17,276 bases of DNA from Clostridia bacterium (GTDB lineage Bacteria; Bacillota_A; Clostridia; Christensenellales; Aristaeellaceae), in contig JAFXMP010000090.1 of assembly GCA_017530275.1 (NCBI GenBank), positions 1 through 17,276 of the forward strand. Reading direction: 5' to 3'. Shown one piece after another: positions 6,328-14,124 of the stretch (positions are counted from its first letter, which is position 1; each line of letters opens with the position of its first letter). A program made the position numbers and the translations under genes. Under the pieces are notes generated by a model that saw only the letters and a program-made list of their open reading frames with translations, did not search any database and was not told where the DNA came from.

Positions 6328-7434
6328 TCACAGCTCAAGCGTCGGTACGTCATGGGAAATACGTACTACCTGAACATCGGGATTTCCATCTGCCGGATGG
6401 GGCAGCGCCAGCGTAACCTCACCGGTTTCCCGCATACTCATGGCATCCGTATCAGGCCGGGGGCTGAAAATCACCGTGTGGTCGGCCCGGAAGTCCGGAA
6501 AAGCGCGGCTGAAAGCAGTGCCAATGCTTTCTCCATTTTCATATGCTTCGGTATTCAGCAGCGTGTCCCGCATGGCAAGGCCATCCGTTTCGCCCGATAT
6601 TTCAATCCACCGAAGGCTGCCCCGGTCCTGCCAGGAAACGCAGTGCATGATTCCCTCTTCCGTCAATGCCCGGCTTACCGACAGCAGCGCTTCAACGGAT
6701 GCGTCCATATCCTCCGGAGCGATATCGTATCCCGCTGTTTCCAGCAGCAGAAGAACAGCGCCGGTCAATGGCCGGTCCCCCTCCCGGATCAGGATCCGAT
6801 CCAACTTGCCGGACAGCTTCCAGTGAATGCGCCGGACCGGGTCCCCCGGCGCGTAATCCCGCACGCCGCTGTTTTCCATTTCCTCTGCGTTCCGCCAGGG
6901 CTGTCCAGGCAGATTATCCTGCCGGAGCATGGAAAACCGGGCGGAACGGCTGATCCTGACGGGGTAAAGCTCGGGCAGAATCAGCAGGGAAGCAGAATCC
7001 TGCGCGCCGATGGAAAAGCGTGCCAGGCCCAGCCAATCACACGCGAAAGCATCTTCCGTACTGATTGCCATCGTACCGCAATGGGCACAGTTTACGGTGA
7101 AGGCGTTTTCCCCGCCGCCTCCGATATCCCATGTACTGCTTTCGTGGGTTAAAAGATGCAGCGCCCTCACGCGGCAGCAAAGCGCGCAGCCAATCAGCGT
7201 CCAAGGTACGGAAAAGGCGCAGCGGCAAACGGCCTTACTTCCCTTGCCCACCTTTTCCGGCACATTCAGGCGGCAGGATGCTTTTTTCGCCGTCCAGGCG
7301 GCGCAGCAGACGGAAAAAGCCGGGATCAGGATGGAAGAGGCCAGGACAGCCCGGGTTCCCGTGTTGTTCTCAAAAAAGTACAGGACCGATACGGCCAGCA
7401 GCCAGCACAAATACCCCACTCTGCGCGGGATCAT
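6328..7434 (-). CDS. DUF58 domain-containing protein
   Basis: This 368-residue membrane-anchored protein has two N-terminal hydrophobic segments (about 7-23 and 28-48), a beta-rich middle region and the DUF58 signature GVRDYAPGDPVRRIHWK (190-206). The part after the signature resembles a von Willebrand A-like fold. DUF58 proteins are encoded with MoxR ATPases and are thought to be their membrane-linked partners in assembling or remodelling envelope proteins. The start overlaps the moxR stop as ATGA, showing tight coupling. The middle region is unusually rich in cysteine, with CALCC (83-87) and CAHC (116-119). Confidence 0.9.
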   Translation of the reverse strand: MIPRRVGYLCWLLAVSVLYFFENNTGTRAVLASSILIPAFSVCCAAWTAKKASCRLNVPEKVGKGSKAVCRCAFSVPWTLIGCALCCRVRALHLLTHESSTWDIGGGGENAFTVNCAHCGTMAISTEDAFACDWLGLARFSIGAQDSASLLILPELYPVRISRSARFSMLRQDNLPGQPWRNAEEMENSGVRDYAPGDPVRRIHWKLSGKLDRILIREGDRPLTGAVLLLLETAGYDIAPEDMDASVEALLSVSRALTEEGIMHCVSWQDRGSLRWIEISGETDGLAMRDTLLNTEAYENGESIGTAFSRAFPDFRADHTVIFSPRPDTDAMSMRETGEVTLALPHPADGNPDVQVVRISHDVPTLEL

Positions 7435-8375
7435 GGTTTTTCCCCGCGGTCCGGGTTCTTTGTGTCATACAGAAGCGCGTCCAGGACTTCCGCCGCCGTG
7501 CGGCCTTCTGCCCGCGCTTTCCGGCTGAGCACAACGCGATGAGCGCACACGTCATGAAACACGGCCTGTACGTCTGACCCCGTTACGTAATCCCGGCCCT
7601 CCATATAGGCTCTGGCCTGGCACACGCGCTGCAAATGCAGCGCACCCCGGGGGCTGACGCCCACATCGAGCCAGGGGTGGGCGCGGGAAGCAATGCATAG
7701 GCGGGTGATATAGTCTAAAACACTGTCCTTTACCGTCACCCCCAGCGCTTCCCGCTGCATGTTCAGCAGCGTTTCCCGGCTCATGACCTTTTCCACCTTT
7801 GAAAGCGGGTCCCCCATCTGTCGGGCGCGAAGCATGTCCATCTGCGCGTCGTGATCGGGATAACCTACCATCAGGCACACCATGAAACGGTCCATTTGGG
7901 CGTAGGGCAGCATTTGAGTGCCCGCCATGCCCACATGATTCTGGGTTGCGATCACAAAAAAAGGGGTTTGCAAAGGATACGTGTTTCCGTCCACGGTCAC
8001 CTGCTTTTCCTCCATGGCCTCCAGCAAAGCCGACTGGGTTTTGCTGGAGGTGCGGTTGATCTCGTCCCCCAGCAGGAGGTTCGCGCCGTTTATGATGCCA
8101 GGGCGGTATACGAACGCCCCGCTTTCCTTATCATACATGGAAAAACCCACGATATCGGAAGGCAGCACGTCGGGAGTGAATTGAATGCGGCGGCAGTTCA
8201 AATCCATGGCTTTTCCCAGCGCCACAGCCAGGGTGGTTTTGCCCACCCCCGGCACATCGTCCAGCAGGATATGCCCGCCGGCGACCAACGCCGATAAAAC
8301 CTTGCCGATCACATCGGATTTCCCGGCAATCACCTTTTCCAGCTCCCGCCGGACTTTTTCCAATTCATTCTGCAA
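7431..8375 (-). CDS. MoxR-family AAA+ ATPase
   Basis: This cytoplasmic AAA+ ATPase of the MoxR group works as a chaperone-like remodeller together with the DUF58 protein next to it. Visible are Walker A in DDVPGVGKTT (39-48), Walker B LLLGDEIN with the group's SKTQSALLEAMEE continuation (100-122), the sensor-1 TQNH motif, and the C-terminal lid with GVSPRGALHL. I chose the TTG at 8375, giving 314 residues: GGGAGG lies about 9 nt upstream, whereas an in-frame GTG at 8384 sits directly against it. It is the first gene of the five-gene minus-strand operon. A weak -10-like TATAAG (8399-8404, minus strand) lies shortly upstream, without a good -35. Confidence 0.93.
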   Translation of the reverse strand: MQNELEKVRRELEKVIAGKSDVIGKVLSALVAGGHILLDDVPGVGKTTLAVALGKAMDLNCRRIQFTPDVLPSDIVGFSMYDKESGAFVYRPGIINGANLLLGDEINRTSSKTQSALLEAMEEKQVTVDGNTYPLQTPFFVIATQNHVGMAGTQMLPYAQMDRFMVCLMVGYPDHDAQMDMLRARQMGDPLSKVEKVMSRETLLNMQREALGVTVKDSVLDYITRLCIASRAHPWLDVGVSPRGALHLQRVCQARAYMEGRDYVTGSDVQAVFHDVCAHRVVLSRKARAEGRTAAEVLDALLYDTKNPDRGEKP

Positions 8376-8431
8376 ACGCGCCACCCTCCCTTAGGCCGCT
8401 TATAGGCGAAAGTCCACGCAAAATGGTAAAT

Positions 8432-8525
8432 TCTTTAGAGTTGAGAGTTCAGATTGAATAGATGATTCAATTGGAATTCCCAGCATTAAAAAAGCTATAT
8501 AAATCTGAACTCTTCACGCTGTACT
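8432..8525. repeat. Inverted repeat related to the one at 3518, copy 2
   Basis: AGAGTTCAGATT (8444-8455) is perfectly inverted at 8502-8513, with 46 nt between the arms (41 nt in copy 1). It shares the 17-mer ATATAAATCTGAACTCT with copy 1. It lies between the 3' end of the 5'-nucleotidase-C gene and the start of moxR, so the two copies bracket the moxR operon. Confidence 0.75.
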
Positions 8526-8550
8526 CTCTTCCGGTTTATCCGGTTTCCGT

Positions 8551-9408
8551 TTATTTGATGATAATCCGTCCCTGAGGCGCGGCGTATGCTTCGCCAACCA
8601 CATTGCCCAGCTCTTCCGCAAGATAGCGCCATACCACATCCCGCACCACGGCAGTGGTGATGGTGCTGCGTTCGTTTAGCTGGGCAGCCTCCTTGAACTT
8701 ATAGGAGGAATCCATGCCGTTGAAATTGGCGTTGCTGGTGATCACGGCGTAAACCGCTTCCGGGTCAAAAGCCTGGCCGTTCACTTCTGTGATGGTCACG
8801 CGGGAGAGGGACGCGGCCTTGAACCAACTGTCGCCATAGGCTTCGCCCCGGTCATACGCCTTGCCCGTGTCCACGGTATACTTGAGGCCGGAAACCTGCA
8901 TGAACGCGGCGCAGGCGCTGGCGGTTTCCTCGGTATAGGGCAGGCCCTGGGAGGCCGCTTCCAGCGCTTCCAGGAGCTGCGCGCCGGTCATGTAGACCAC
9001 CGCCACCTTATTGGGATAGGGCAGTACCTGAGCCAGGGTTTCGGCGTTGAATTTGCCTTCCGGGATATCAGCCCGCAGATTGCCGCCGTTCCAAAGGGCC
9101 ACGATGTGGTCCGCGTCCACGTCCAAAGAAGTGATCCCGGCGGTCACGTCGTCCTCTTCAAAAGCTTCGTTGATCGCCCCGGACGCGGCGAACCAGCGCA
9201 GGGCGTCCGCCCACAGGCCGCCCAAGTTGGTTTCTCCCTTGCGGGCGGCGTTGTCCGCGCCCAGGAGCAGGCAGGAAGCGTAGGCTTCCAAGGCTTCGTC
9301 CAGCTCGATCACGTTTCCGTGGGCGTCCGTGAAGGTGGCGGCAGACGCGGCGGTCAAAACAAGGCACAGGCACAGGGTCAGCAGAGCGATTCTTTTCAGG
9401 GTTTTCAT
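8551..9408 (-). CDS. Secreted 5'-nucleotidase C-terminal-domain protein
   Basis: This 285-residue secreted protein has a signal peptide (MKTLKRIALL and a hydrophobic core, likely cleavage after ASA at about 23). The mature part is essentially one 5'_nucleotid_C domain (PF02872): NLGGLWADALRW (61-72), WNGGNLRADIPEG (106-118), LPYPNKVAVVYMTGAQLLEALE (129-150) and QVSGLKYTVD (171-180). In full-length UshA-like enzymes this domain recognises the nucleoside, while an N-terminal metallophosphoesterase domain does the chemistry. That domain is absent here, so it may be a binding protein or work with another protein. The start at 9408 has a clear AGGAGG before it. It has its own promoter and a structured leader. 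No lipobox or wall anchor is seen. Confidence 0.85.
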   Translation of the reverse strand: MKTLKRIALLTLCLCLVLTAASAATFTDAHGNVIELDEALEAYASCLLLGADNAARKGETNLGGLWADALRWFAASGAINEAFEEDDVTAGITSLDVDADHIVALWNGGNLRADIPEGKFNAETLAQVLPYPNKVAVVYMTGAQLLEALEAASQGLPYTEETASACAAFMQVSGLKYTVDTGKAYDRGEAYGDSWFKAASLSRVTITEVNGQAFDPEAVYAVITSNANFNGMDSSYKFKEAAQLNERSTITTAVVRDVVWRYLAEELGNVVGEAYAAPQGRIIIK

Positions 9409-9447
9409 GTTCGCTTCCTCCTTTTCATCGATCCGAACACAGAAAAA

Positions 9448-9533
9448 GGGGCCGGAAGCCACAAGCCTTCGGCACCTTCATGATACCGTATCGTTCCGAC
9501 CCAAATCATCCTTCCGGCCCGCTTCTGCGGACC
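9448..9533 (-). promoter_or_regulatory. Attenuator-like leader with alternative hairpins
   Basis: In the leader RNA of the 5'-nucleotidase-C gene, GGGCCGGAAG (complement of 9511-9520) can pair with CTTCCGGCCC (complement of 9449-9458). This 10-bp stem is followed directly by CTTTTTC, an intrinsic-terminator shape. An earlier hairpin, GGTCCGC-AGAA-GCGGGCC (complement of 9516-9533, 7 bp with one G-U pair), uses the same GGGCC bases, so the two cannot form together. The 52-nt loop region holds further small inverted repeats. I do not recognise a known riboswitch class. Confidence 0.5.
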
Positions 9534-9559
9534 CAAGACCGGCTTCAGCCGATGAAAAC

Positions 9560-9588
9560 ATCATAGCATAAATTCCTGATTCTGTCAA
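9560..9588 (-). promoter_or_regulatory. Promoter of the 5'-nucleotidase-C gene
   Basis: On the minus strand, a perfect TTGACA (complement of 9583-9588) is followed after 17 bp by TATGAT (complement of 9560-9565). Transcription would start near 9553, giving a leader of about 145 nt. Confidence 0.8.
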
Positions 9589-9595
9589 ACAAATA

Positions 9596-9624
9596 CCGCG
9601 CGGCTTTTGATGCGCGCCGCGCGG
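9596..9624 (-). terminator. Intrinsic terminator of uraA
   Basis: CCGCGCGGC (9596-9604) and GCCGCGCGG (9616-9624) form a perfect 9-bp GC stem with an 11-nt loop. On the minus strand it is followed by TATTTGTTTG and lies 20 nt after the uraA stop. The downstream promoter starts right behind it. Confidence 0.75.
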
Positions 9625-9644
9625 CATAAAATTTGGGTTTATCG

Positions 9645-10976
9645 TTATTTGGCCGCCTTATCCCGCTTGTTGAAGATCACGTTCACGATGATGCCCAGGA
9701 TCAGGCCGACAGCGATGGAGGAAACGGTGATGTGGGTGAAGTTCAGGGTCAGGCCGCCGATGCCGGGCACTAAGATGGCCGCCACAACGAACAGGTTGCG
9801 GTTGTCGTTGAGGTCCACGGGCTGGAGCATTTTGAGACCGCTGACGGCGATGAAGCCGTAGAGCGCGATGCACACGCCGCCCACGATGCAGGAGGGAATG
9901 GAGTTGACGAAGCACACGAAGGGATCGAAGAAAGAAAGGATGATGCAGTATACCGCCGCGATGGCAATGGTGCTGATGGAGGCGTTGCCGGTGATGGCTA
10001 CGCAGCCAACAGACTCGCCGTAGGTGGTGTTGGGGCAGCCGCCGAAGAAGGAACCGACGATACTGCCCACGCCGTCGCCGATCAGAGTGCGGTCCAGACC
10101 GGGGTCGGTGATCAGGTCGCGCTCAATGATGGAACCAAGGTTCTTGTGGTCGGCGATGTGTTCCGCCAGGGTGACAAAAGCCACGGGAGCGAACAGCACC
10201 AGGATGCTGATCACGTCGCCGACGGAGCCGATGGCGTTGGTGGCTTCGGGATACGCGCCGAAGATGCCGAGGAACGTGAAGCGGGGCACCTTGAAAATCT
10301 GCATGTTGTCAAAAGCGGAAAGATTCACCAGCTTGAGCATGTCGATGTTGGCGGCATTGCCGATGAAGGTGAAGATCAGGGCCACGATGTAAGCGCCCAC
10401 AATACCGATGATAAAGGGGATCATCTTCATGCCCTTGCCGCCCTTGGTGGAAGCGAACACGGTGATCAGGAAAGCAATCACGCCCACCAGGATGGCGATC
10501 AGGTTATAATCGCCCGCGGCGGTGTTGTTGATGTTGTTCACCGCGCTGCCGCAAAGGGACAACCCGATCAGGGCCACGGTGGGGCCGATGACCACGGGGG
10601 GCAGCAGCTTGTTTACCCAGGCGGAACCGGTCTTTTTGATAATCAGCGCGATGATCACATACACCAGGCCCGCGAACACAGCGCCCAGGAAGATGCCCAG
10701 GAAGCCGAAGGCCACAGCGCCGCACAGGGGGCTGATAAAGGCGAAGGAAGAACCCAGGAACACGGGGCTCTTTTTCTTGGTGGCGATGAAGAGATAGAAC
10801 AGCGTGCCGAAGCCCGCGCCGCACAGTGCGGCGGGCTGGCTCATGTAAACGCCGGTACCATCCACCAGGATGGGCACCAGCAGCGTAGCGGCCATGATGG
10901 CCAGCAGTTGCTGGAAAGCGTAGATCAGGTTTTTTCTGATGGGCGGTTTGTCGGCAATGTCGTAGACAAGTTTCAT
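9645..10976 (-). CDS. uraA: Uracil permease, NCS2 family
   Basis: This 443-residue inner-membrane uracil:proton symporter of the nucleobase-cation-symporter-2 family has about 14 membrane segments, a normal length. Family features are FQQLLAIMAATLLVPILV (21-38), the FLGSSFAFISP pore motif (73-83), AEHIADH with Glu272 (271-277) and FGGCPNTTYGESVG (311-324). The last two carry the residues that bind the base in E. coli UraA. ATG is preceded by AGGGGGAG. The gene has its own promoter and a PyrR-type leader, which supports uracil rather than purine as substrate. A strong terminator follows. Confidence 0.93.
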   Translation of the reverse strand: MKLVYDIADKPPIRKNLIYAFQQLLAIMAATLLVPILVDGTGVYMSQPAALCGAGFGTLFYLFIATKKKSPVFLGSSFAFISPLCGAVAFGFLGIFLGAVFAGLVYVIIALIIKKTGSAWVNKLLPPVVIGPTVALIGLSLCGSAVNNINNTAAGDYNLIAILVGVIAFLITVFASTKGGKGMKMIPFIIGIVGAYIVALIFTFIGNAANIDMLKLVNLSAFDNMQIFKVPRFTFLGIFGAYPEATNAIGSVGDVISILVLFAPVAFVTLAEHIADHKNLGSIIERDLITDPGLDRTLIGDGVGSIVGSFFGGCPNTTYGESVGCVAITGNASISTIAIAAVYCIILSFFDPFVCFVNSIPSCIVGGVCIALYGFIAVSGLKMLQPVDLNDNRNLFVVAAILVPGIGGLTLNFTHITVSSIAVGLILGIIVNVIFNKRDKAAK

Positions 10977-11030
10977 TGGTATCTCCCCCTGTCCATGTTT
11001 TTATATCAACGCAGAAGCGTTAATACCCAG

Positions 11031-11130
11031 AAAAAAAGGGCCTGCCCGTACAGAGCAGGACCCGTCAAAGGCGCTGTGCGCCTATGCGTGCAAAAGCGTT
11101 CCATCGTCTCTTGCCGGTCTCTCTGTACCG
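11031..11130 (-). promoter_or_regulatory. PyrR-type attenuator in the uraA leader
   Basis: In the leader RNA the hairpin CGGT-ACAGAGAG-ACCG (complement of 11115-11130) matches the CAGAGAG loop bound by PyrR when UMP is high. Downstream, GGG(T)CCTGC (complement of 11055-11063) and GCAGGCCC (complement of 11038-11045) form a terminator stem followed by seven T. The terminator loop holds CTCTGTAC (complement of 11048-11055), exactly complementary to GTACAGAG of the PyrR hairpin (complement of 11120-11127). This gives the expected antiterminator alternative. Pyrimidine excess should terminate transcription before uraA. Confidence 0.8.
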
Positions 11131-11151
11131 CCTTAAAGATGAACCGTGGAA

Positions 11152-11180
11152 AGTATAGCGGTTTTTCATGCCATTGTCAA
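11152..11180 (-). promoter_or_regulatory. Promoter of uraA
   Basis: On the minus strand, TTGACA (complement of 11175-11180), a 17-bp spacer and TATACT (complement of 11152-11157) place the start of transcription just upstream of the PyrR-type hairpin. Confidence 0.85.
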
Positions 11181-11252
11181 TGCGGTTTCTGTCCAATTTA
11201 CGCTTTTTTTCAGCAAACCGGCAATAATTCTTCCTCTTCCACCCAAAATCTG

Positions 11253-11906
11253 TTATAATGGCTGTGACGCATCCTCGATCACCAATCCCAGCAGGGCGGC
11301 AAGACCCATGGCCTGCTCCCGATTTACCTTCATGCCCCGGATGGAGGGGATGTCCGTGGTAATGCCATCAATTTCGCAGGAAGTCACGTCCATACCCTTG
11401 AGGGCCGTTTCCCTGATTTCCGCCCGATTCAGGTTACAGGCGCGCAGGGTCCAATCCTGCCAGCGGAAGCGGTAAATGCCGCATTCCTTCATTACGCATT
11501 CCGAAAACAGCACGTGCTGAGCTTTGATTTCCGCAAAGCCCGCAAGATCCAGCAGGCACCCTTCAAAGCTTACGTTCATCATGGGAGACTCGCTGAACTG
11601 CGCCCCCGTCATGCGGCAGTTATGAAAGTTTACCCGTTGGAAGGTGCATTTTTCAAACCGCATGCCGCTTAAATCGCACTTTTCAAGCACGCAGTCCACG
11701 AATACCAGCCGCTCCGCCCCGCAGGGCCGGAACACACATTTTTCAAAGAAACAGCCGGAAAACTCCAGCGCCTCCCCCGGCAGCTCGGGCAGGCTGTCCC
11801 CGTAGAAACGGCAGCTTTCCACATCGGTGCCTTCGTCTAACGCCCGGCCCACGGCTTCTTCCAGCATTTCGTCTTTCAGGTTTTCCGGCAATTTGGGCGG
11901 CAGCAT
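11253..11906 (-). CDS. Pentapeptide-repeat protein
   Basis: This 217-residue protein is built mostly of pentapeptide-like repeats forming a right-handed beta-helix. Every fifth residue is hydrophobic or Cys/Phe (FSGCFFEKCVFRP, VFVDCVLEKCDLSGMRFEKC, FQRVNFHNCRMTGAQF). It ends with IRGMKVNREQAMGLAALLGLVIED, a tail common in clostridial members. Qnr-type quinolone-protection proteins have a similar length, but the repeats here are irregular and I see no evidence for resistance; its target is unknown. The start at 11906 is supported by GGGGAGAGG just upstream; longer frames would run into the divergent galactanase gene. There is no signal peptide, so it is cytoplasmic. Confidence 0.8.
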   Translation of the reverse strand: MLPPKLPENLKDEMLEEAVGRALDEGTDVESCRFYGDSLPELPGEALEFSGCFFEKCVFRPCGAERLVFVDCVLEKCDLSGMRFEKCTFQRVNFHNCRMTGAQFSESPMMNVSFEGCLLDLAGFAEIKAQHVLFSECVMKECGIYRFRWQDWTLRACNLNRAEIRETALKGMDVTSCEIDGITTDIPSIRGMKVNREQAMGLAALLGLVIEDASQPL

Positions 11907-12005
11907 GCGTTCCTCTCCCCTTTTTTCCGTTTTTTCTATTGTATCCATTTCCGCATATTCCCGCAAGGGGGTGCGGTTTGAAAAAGACCATGGAGGCGAA
12001 ACCAG

Positions 12006-13940
12006 ATGAAGCATTTTTCACGATTTCTGATCCTTCTCGCCGCGTTAGCGTTCACGTTCAGCGCGTTTCCCGGCATGGCGGAGGAAAACGCCTTATTCGT
12101 GCGCAGGGTGGAAAACCTGCCGGAAGGCTTTTTCCTGGGCATGGACGTGTCCTCCGTGTTTTCGGAGGAAGCGTCCGGCGTAAAATACTATGATGCGGCG
12201 GGAAATGAGCGGGATTTGTTTTCGCTGCTTGCTGAAAACGGGGTGAACCTGATCCGGGTCAGGGTTTGGAACGATCCCTTTGACAGCCAGGGCCGGGGTT
12301 ACGGCGGCGGCAACTGCGATATCGAAAACGCAGTGGCAATCGGCAAACGGGCGGCGGCTGTTGGCCTGCCCCTGCTGATAGACTTTCATTATTCCGATTT
12401 CTGGGCCGACCCCGGCAAGCAGATGGTCCCCAAGGCCTGGAAGGGGCTGGATATCGACGAAGAAAAGGTTCCCCTGGTGGAAGCATACACCCGGGACTGC
12501 CTGCAAAAGCTCAAGGACGCGGGCGTATCCGTCGCCATGGTGCAGCTTGGCAACGAAACCAACGGCATGCTGAGCGGCGAAAAGATCTGGATGAATATAT
12601 ACAAGATCATGAACGCGGGCAGCAAGGCGGTTCGGGAAATCTACCCAGACGCCCTGATCGCCGTACATTTCGCCAACCCGGAAAACGGGGACGCCTACCG
12701 TTCCTGGGCTTCTAAGCTGGCTTATTACAGCTTGGATTACGACGTGTTCGGCACCAGCTATTATCCCTACTGGCACGGAACCTTGGACAACCTGAAAGCG
12801 GTGCTTTCCGAAATTGCGGAAAAGTACGGAAAGCAAGTCATGGTGCTGGAAACCAGCTACGCCTGGACGGTGGAGGACGGGGATTTCAGCGGCAACAGCA
12901 TCGGCGAGGGCGGCGTGTACGATAAGCCCTATCCCTTCTCCGTGCAGGGCCAGGCGAACGAAATCACCGACGTGGTACAGGCCATGGCGGATATCGGCGG
13001 CATCGGCGTGTGCTATTGGGAAGGGGCCTGGGTGCCTGTGGGCACGGATTCCTGGGAGGTAAACTCTGCCAAATGGGAAAAATACGGTTCCGGCTGGGCT
13101 TCCAGCTATGCCTGGGAATACGATCCAAACGACGCGGGTAAGTATTACGGCGGCAGCGCCTGCGACAATCAGACCCTGTTCGATTTTTCCGGCAAAGCCC
13201 TTCCCTCTTTGGCGGTATTCAATTTGCTGAAAACCGGTCAGGACGCGCCGCTCAGGGTGGACGCCTTAGAGGAGGCCACACTGTACTGCGACATCAACGG
13301 TGAAATTGCTTTACCTCAAACTATTCCTGCCATCATGAACGACAATTCCCGGCAGGACGTGCCTGTCCTCTGGGATGCCATCGATGAAGCCGCCCTGAAA
13401 GCGGCGGGCGTCGCCAGCTACGTGATCCACGGAACAGCCGACGGGCGGGACGCGGTGCTGAACCTGCACATGGTCAAATACAATTTCATCGCCAACGGCA
13501 GCTTTGAGGACGGCGAGCGGACCATGTGGAATACAGTCGATTACGCCGGGGTGGAGCAGCTCTACGCCGAGGAAAAGAAAAACGATTCCAAGACCGGCGC
13601 ATGGCACTGGCACTTCTATTCCGCCAAAGCCAATACCATCGACTTCGATCTGGAGCAGGACGTCACCGGTTTGCCCGCCGGGCAGTACGTGTACCGCGTC
13701 TCTATCCAGGGCGGCGACGGGGGCAAAACGGACATTTACAGCTATGTGAAAATCAACGGGGAAACGGTCGCCGCCCAGCCCACCACCATCACCAAATGGG
13801 CGGAATGGCACACGCCCGAAATCTCCGGGATCAACATTCAGGCGGGCGATACCCTCACCGTAGGCATTCACGTAACATGCGGCGGCGCGGGGGCCTGGGG
13901 CAAGATCGACGACGCGGAACTGAACAGCATGGGGAATTGA
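12006..13940 (+). CDS. Secreted GH53 arabinogalactan endo-1,4-beta-galactanase
   Basis: This 644-residue extracellular enzyme cuts beta-1,4-galactan side chains of pectin. It has a signal peptide at about 1-25 (cleavage near GMA-EE). A GH53 catalytic domain (about 42-410) follows, with GMDVSSV, RVRVWNDP (84-91), the acid/base Glu184 in QLGNETNG and the nucleophile Glu282 in VLETSYAW. A bacterial Ig-like (Big_4-type) segment (about 418-493) and a C-terminal carbohydrate-binding module-like domain (about 495-640, starting NFIANGSFEDGE and ending WGKIDDAELNSMG, possibly CBM61-like) complete it. GGAGG lies 9 nt before the ATG. It is divergent from the pentapeptide gene and followed by KDG kinase. 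No cell-wall anchor is seen, so it is probably released. Confidence 0.9.
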   Translation: MKHFSRFLILLAALAFTFSAFPGMAEENALFVRRVENLPEGFFLGMDVSSVFSEEASGVKYYDAAGNERDLFSLLAENGVNLIRVRVWNDPFDSQGRGYGGGNCDIENAVAIGKRAAAVGLPLLIDFHYSDFWADPGKQMVPKAWKGLDIDEEKVPLVEAYTRDCLQKLKDAGVSVAMVQLGNETNGMLSGEKIWMNIYKIMNAGSKAVREIYPDALIAVHFANPENGDAYRSWASKLAYYSLDYDVFGTSYYPYWHGTLDNLKAVLSEIAEKYGKQVMVLETSYAWTVEDGDFSGNSIGEGGVYDKPYPFSVQGQANEITDVVQAMADIGGIGVCYWEGAWVPVGTDSWEVNSAKWEKYGSGWASSYAWEYDPNDAGKYYGGSACDNQTLFDFSGKALPSLAVFNLLKTGQDAPLRVDALEEATLYCDINGEIALPQTIPAIMNDNSRQDVPVLWDAIDEAALKAAGVASYVIHGTADGRDAVLNLHMVKYNFIANGSFEDGERTMWNTVDYAGVEQLYAEEKKNDSKTGAWHWHFYSAKANTIDFDLEQDVTGLPAGQYVYRVSIQGGDGGKTDIYSYVKINGETVAAQPTTITKWAEWHTPEISGINIQAGDTLTVGIHVTCGGAGAWGKIDDAELNSMGN

Positions 13941-13950
13941 TCAGACAGAA

Positions 13951-13989
13951 AATATACTGGGGGAAACCGCTTTCCGAGAAAACTATAAA
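13951..13989. repeat. REP-like repeat, short copy
   Basis: AATATACTGGGGGAAACC (13951-13968) followed by CTTTCCGAGAAAACTATAA closely matches the two ends of the longer repeat at 15160-15234, but the central palindrome is missing. It begins 10 nt after the galactanase stop. Confidence 0.65.
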
Positions 13990-14124
13990 GTGTTTGGGTC
14001 TTTTCCTCATTTTGTAAAGAACTCCGCTATTGATTGAGGTGAAAAGAATATTAAAGGAAATCAGCCCGTGCTGTCGAATGAAATAATATGATAAACAAAT
14101 AAAGAAAAGGCGGTGCAATCACAA

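Noticed and set aside
6193..7152. Long plus-strand frame opposite the DUF58 gene
   Set aside because: It is antisense to a clear family member with tight operon spacing and has no ribosome binding site or recognisable domain.
9409..9555. Leader as a purine, THF, TPP, cobalamin, ZTP or fluoride riboswitch
   Set aside because: The conserved core sequences of these classes were looked for by eye and not found.
10146..11258. Long open frame (370 codons) on the plus strand opposite uraA
   Set aside because: Its translation is Asp/His/Gly/Gln-rich without any family pattern and mirrors the strongly coding uraA strand; it also runs through the PyrR leader.
11253..11275. TATAAT on the plus strand near the end of the pentapeptide gene
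   Set aside because: No -35 at the right distance and no plus-strand gene downstream; it lies inside coding sequence.
11253..11906. Pentapeptide protein as a Qnr-type quinolone resistance gene
   Set aside because: Size is similar, but the repeats are irregular and the C-terminal tail is of a common clostridial type; there is no support for resistance.
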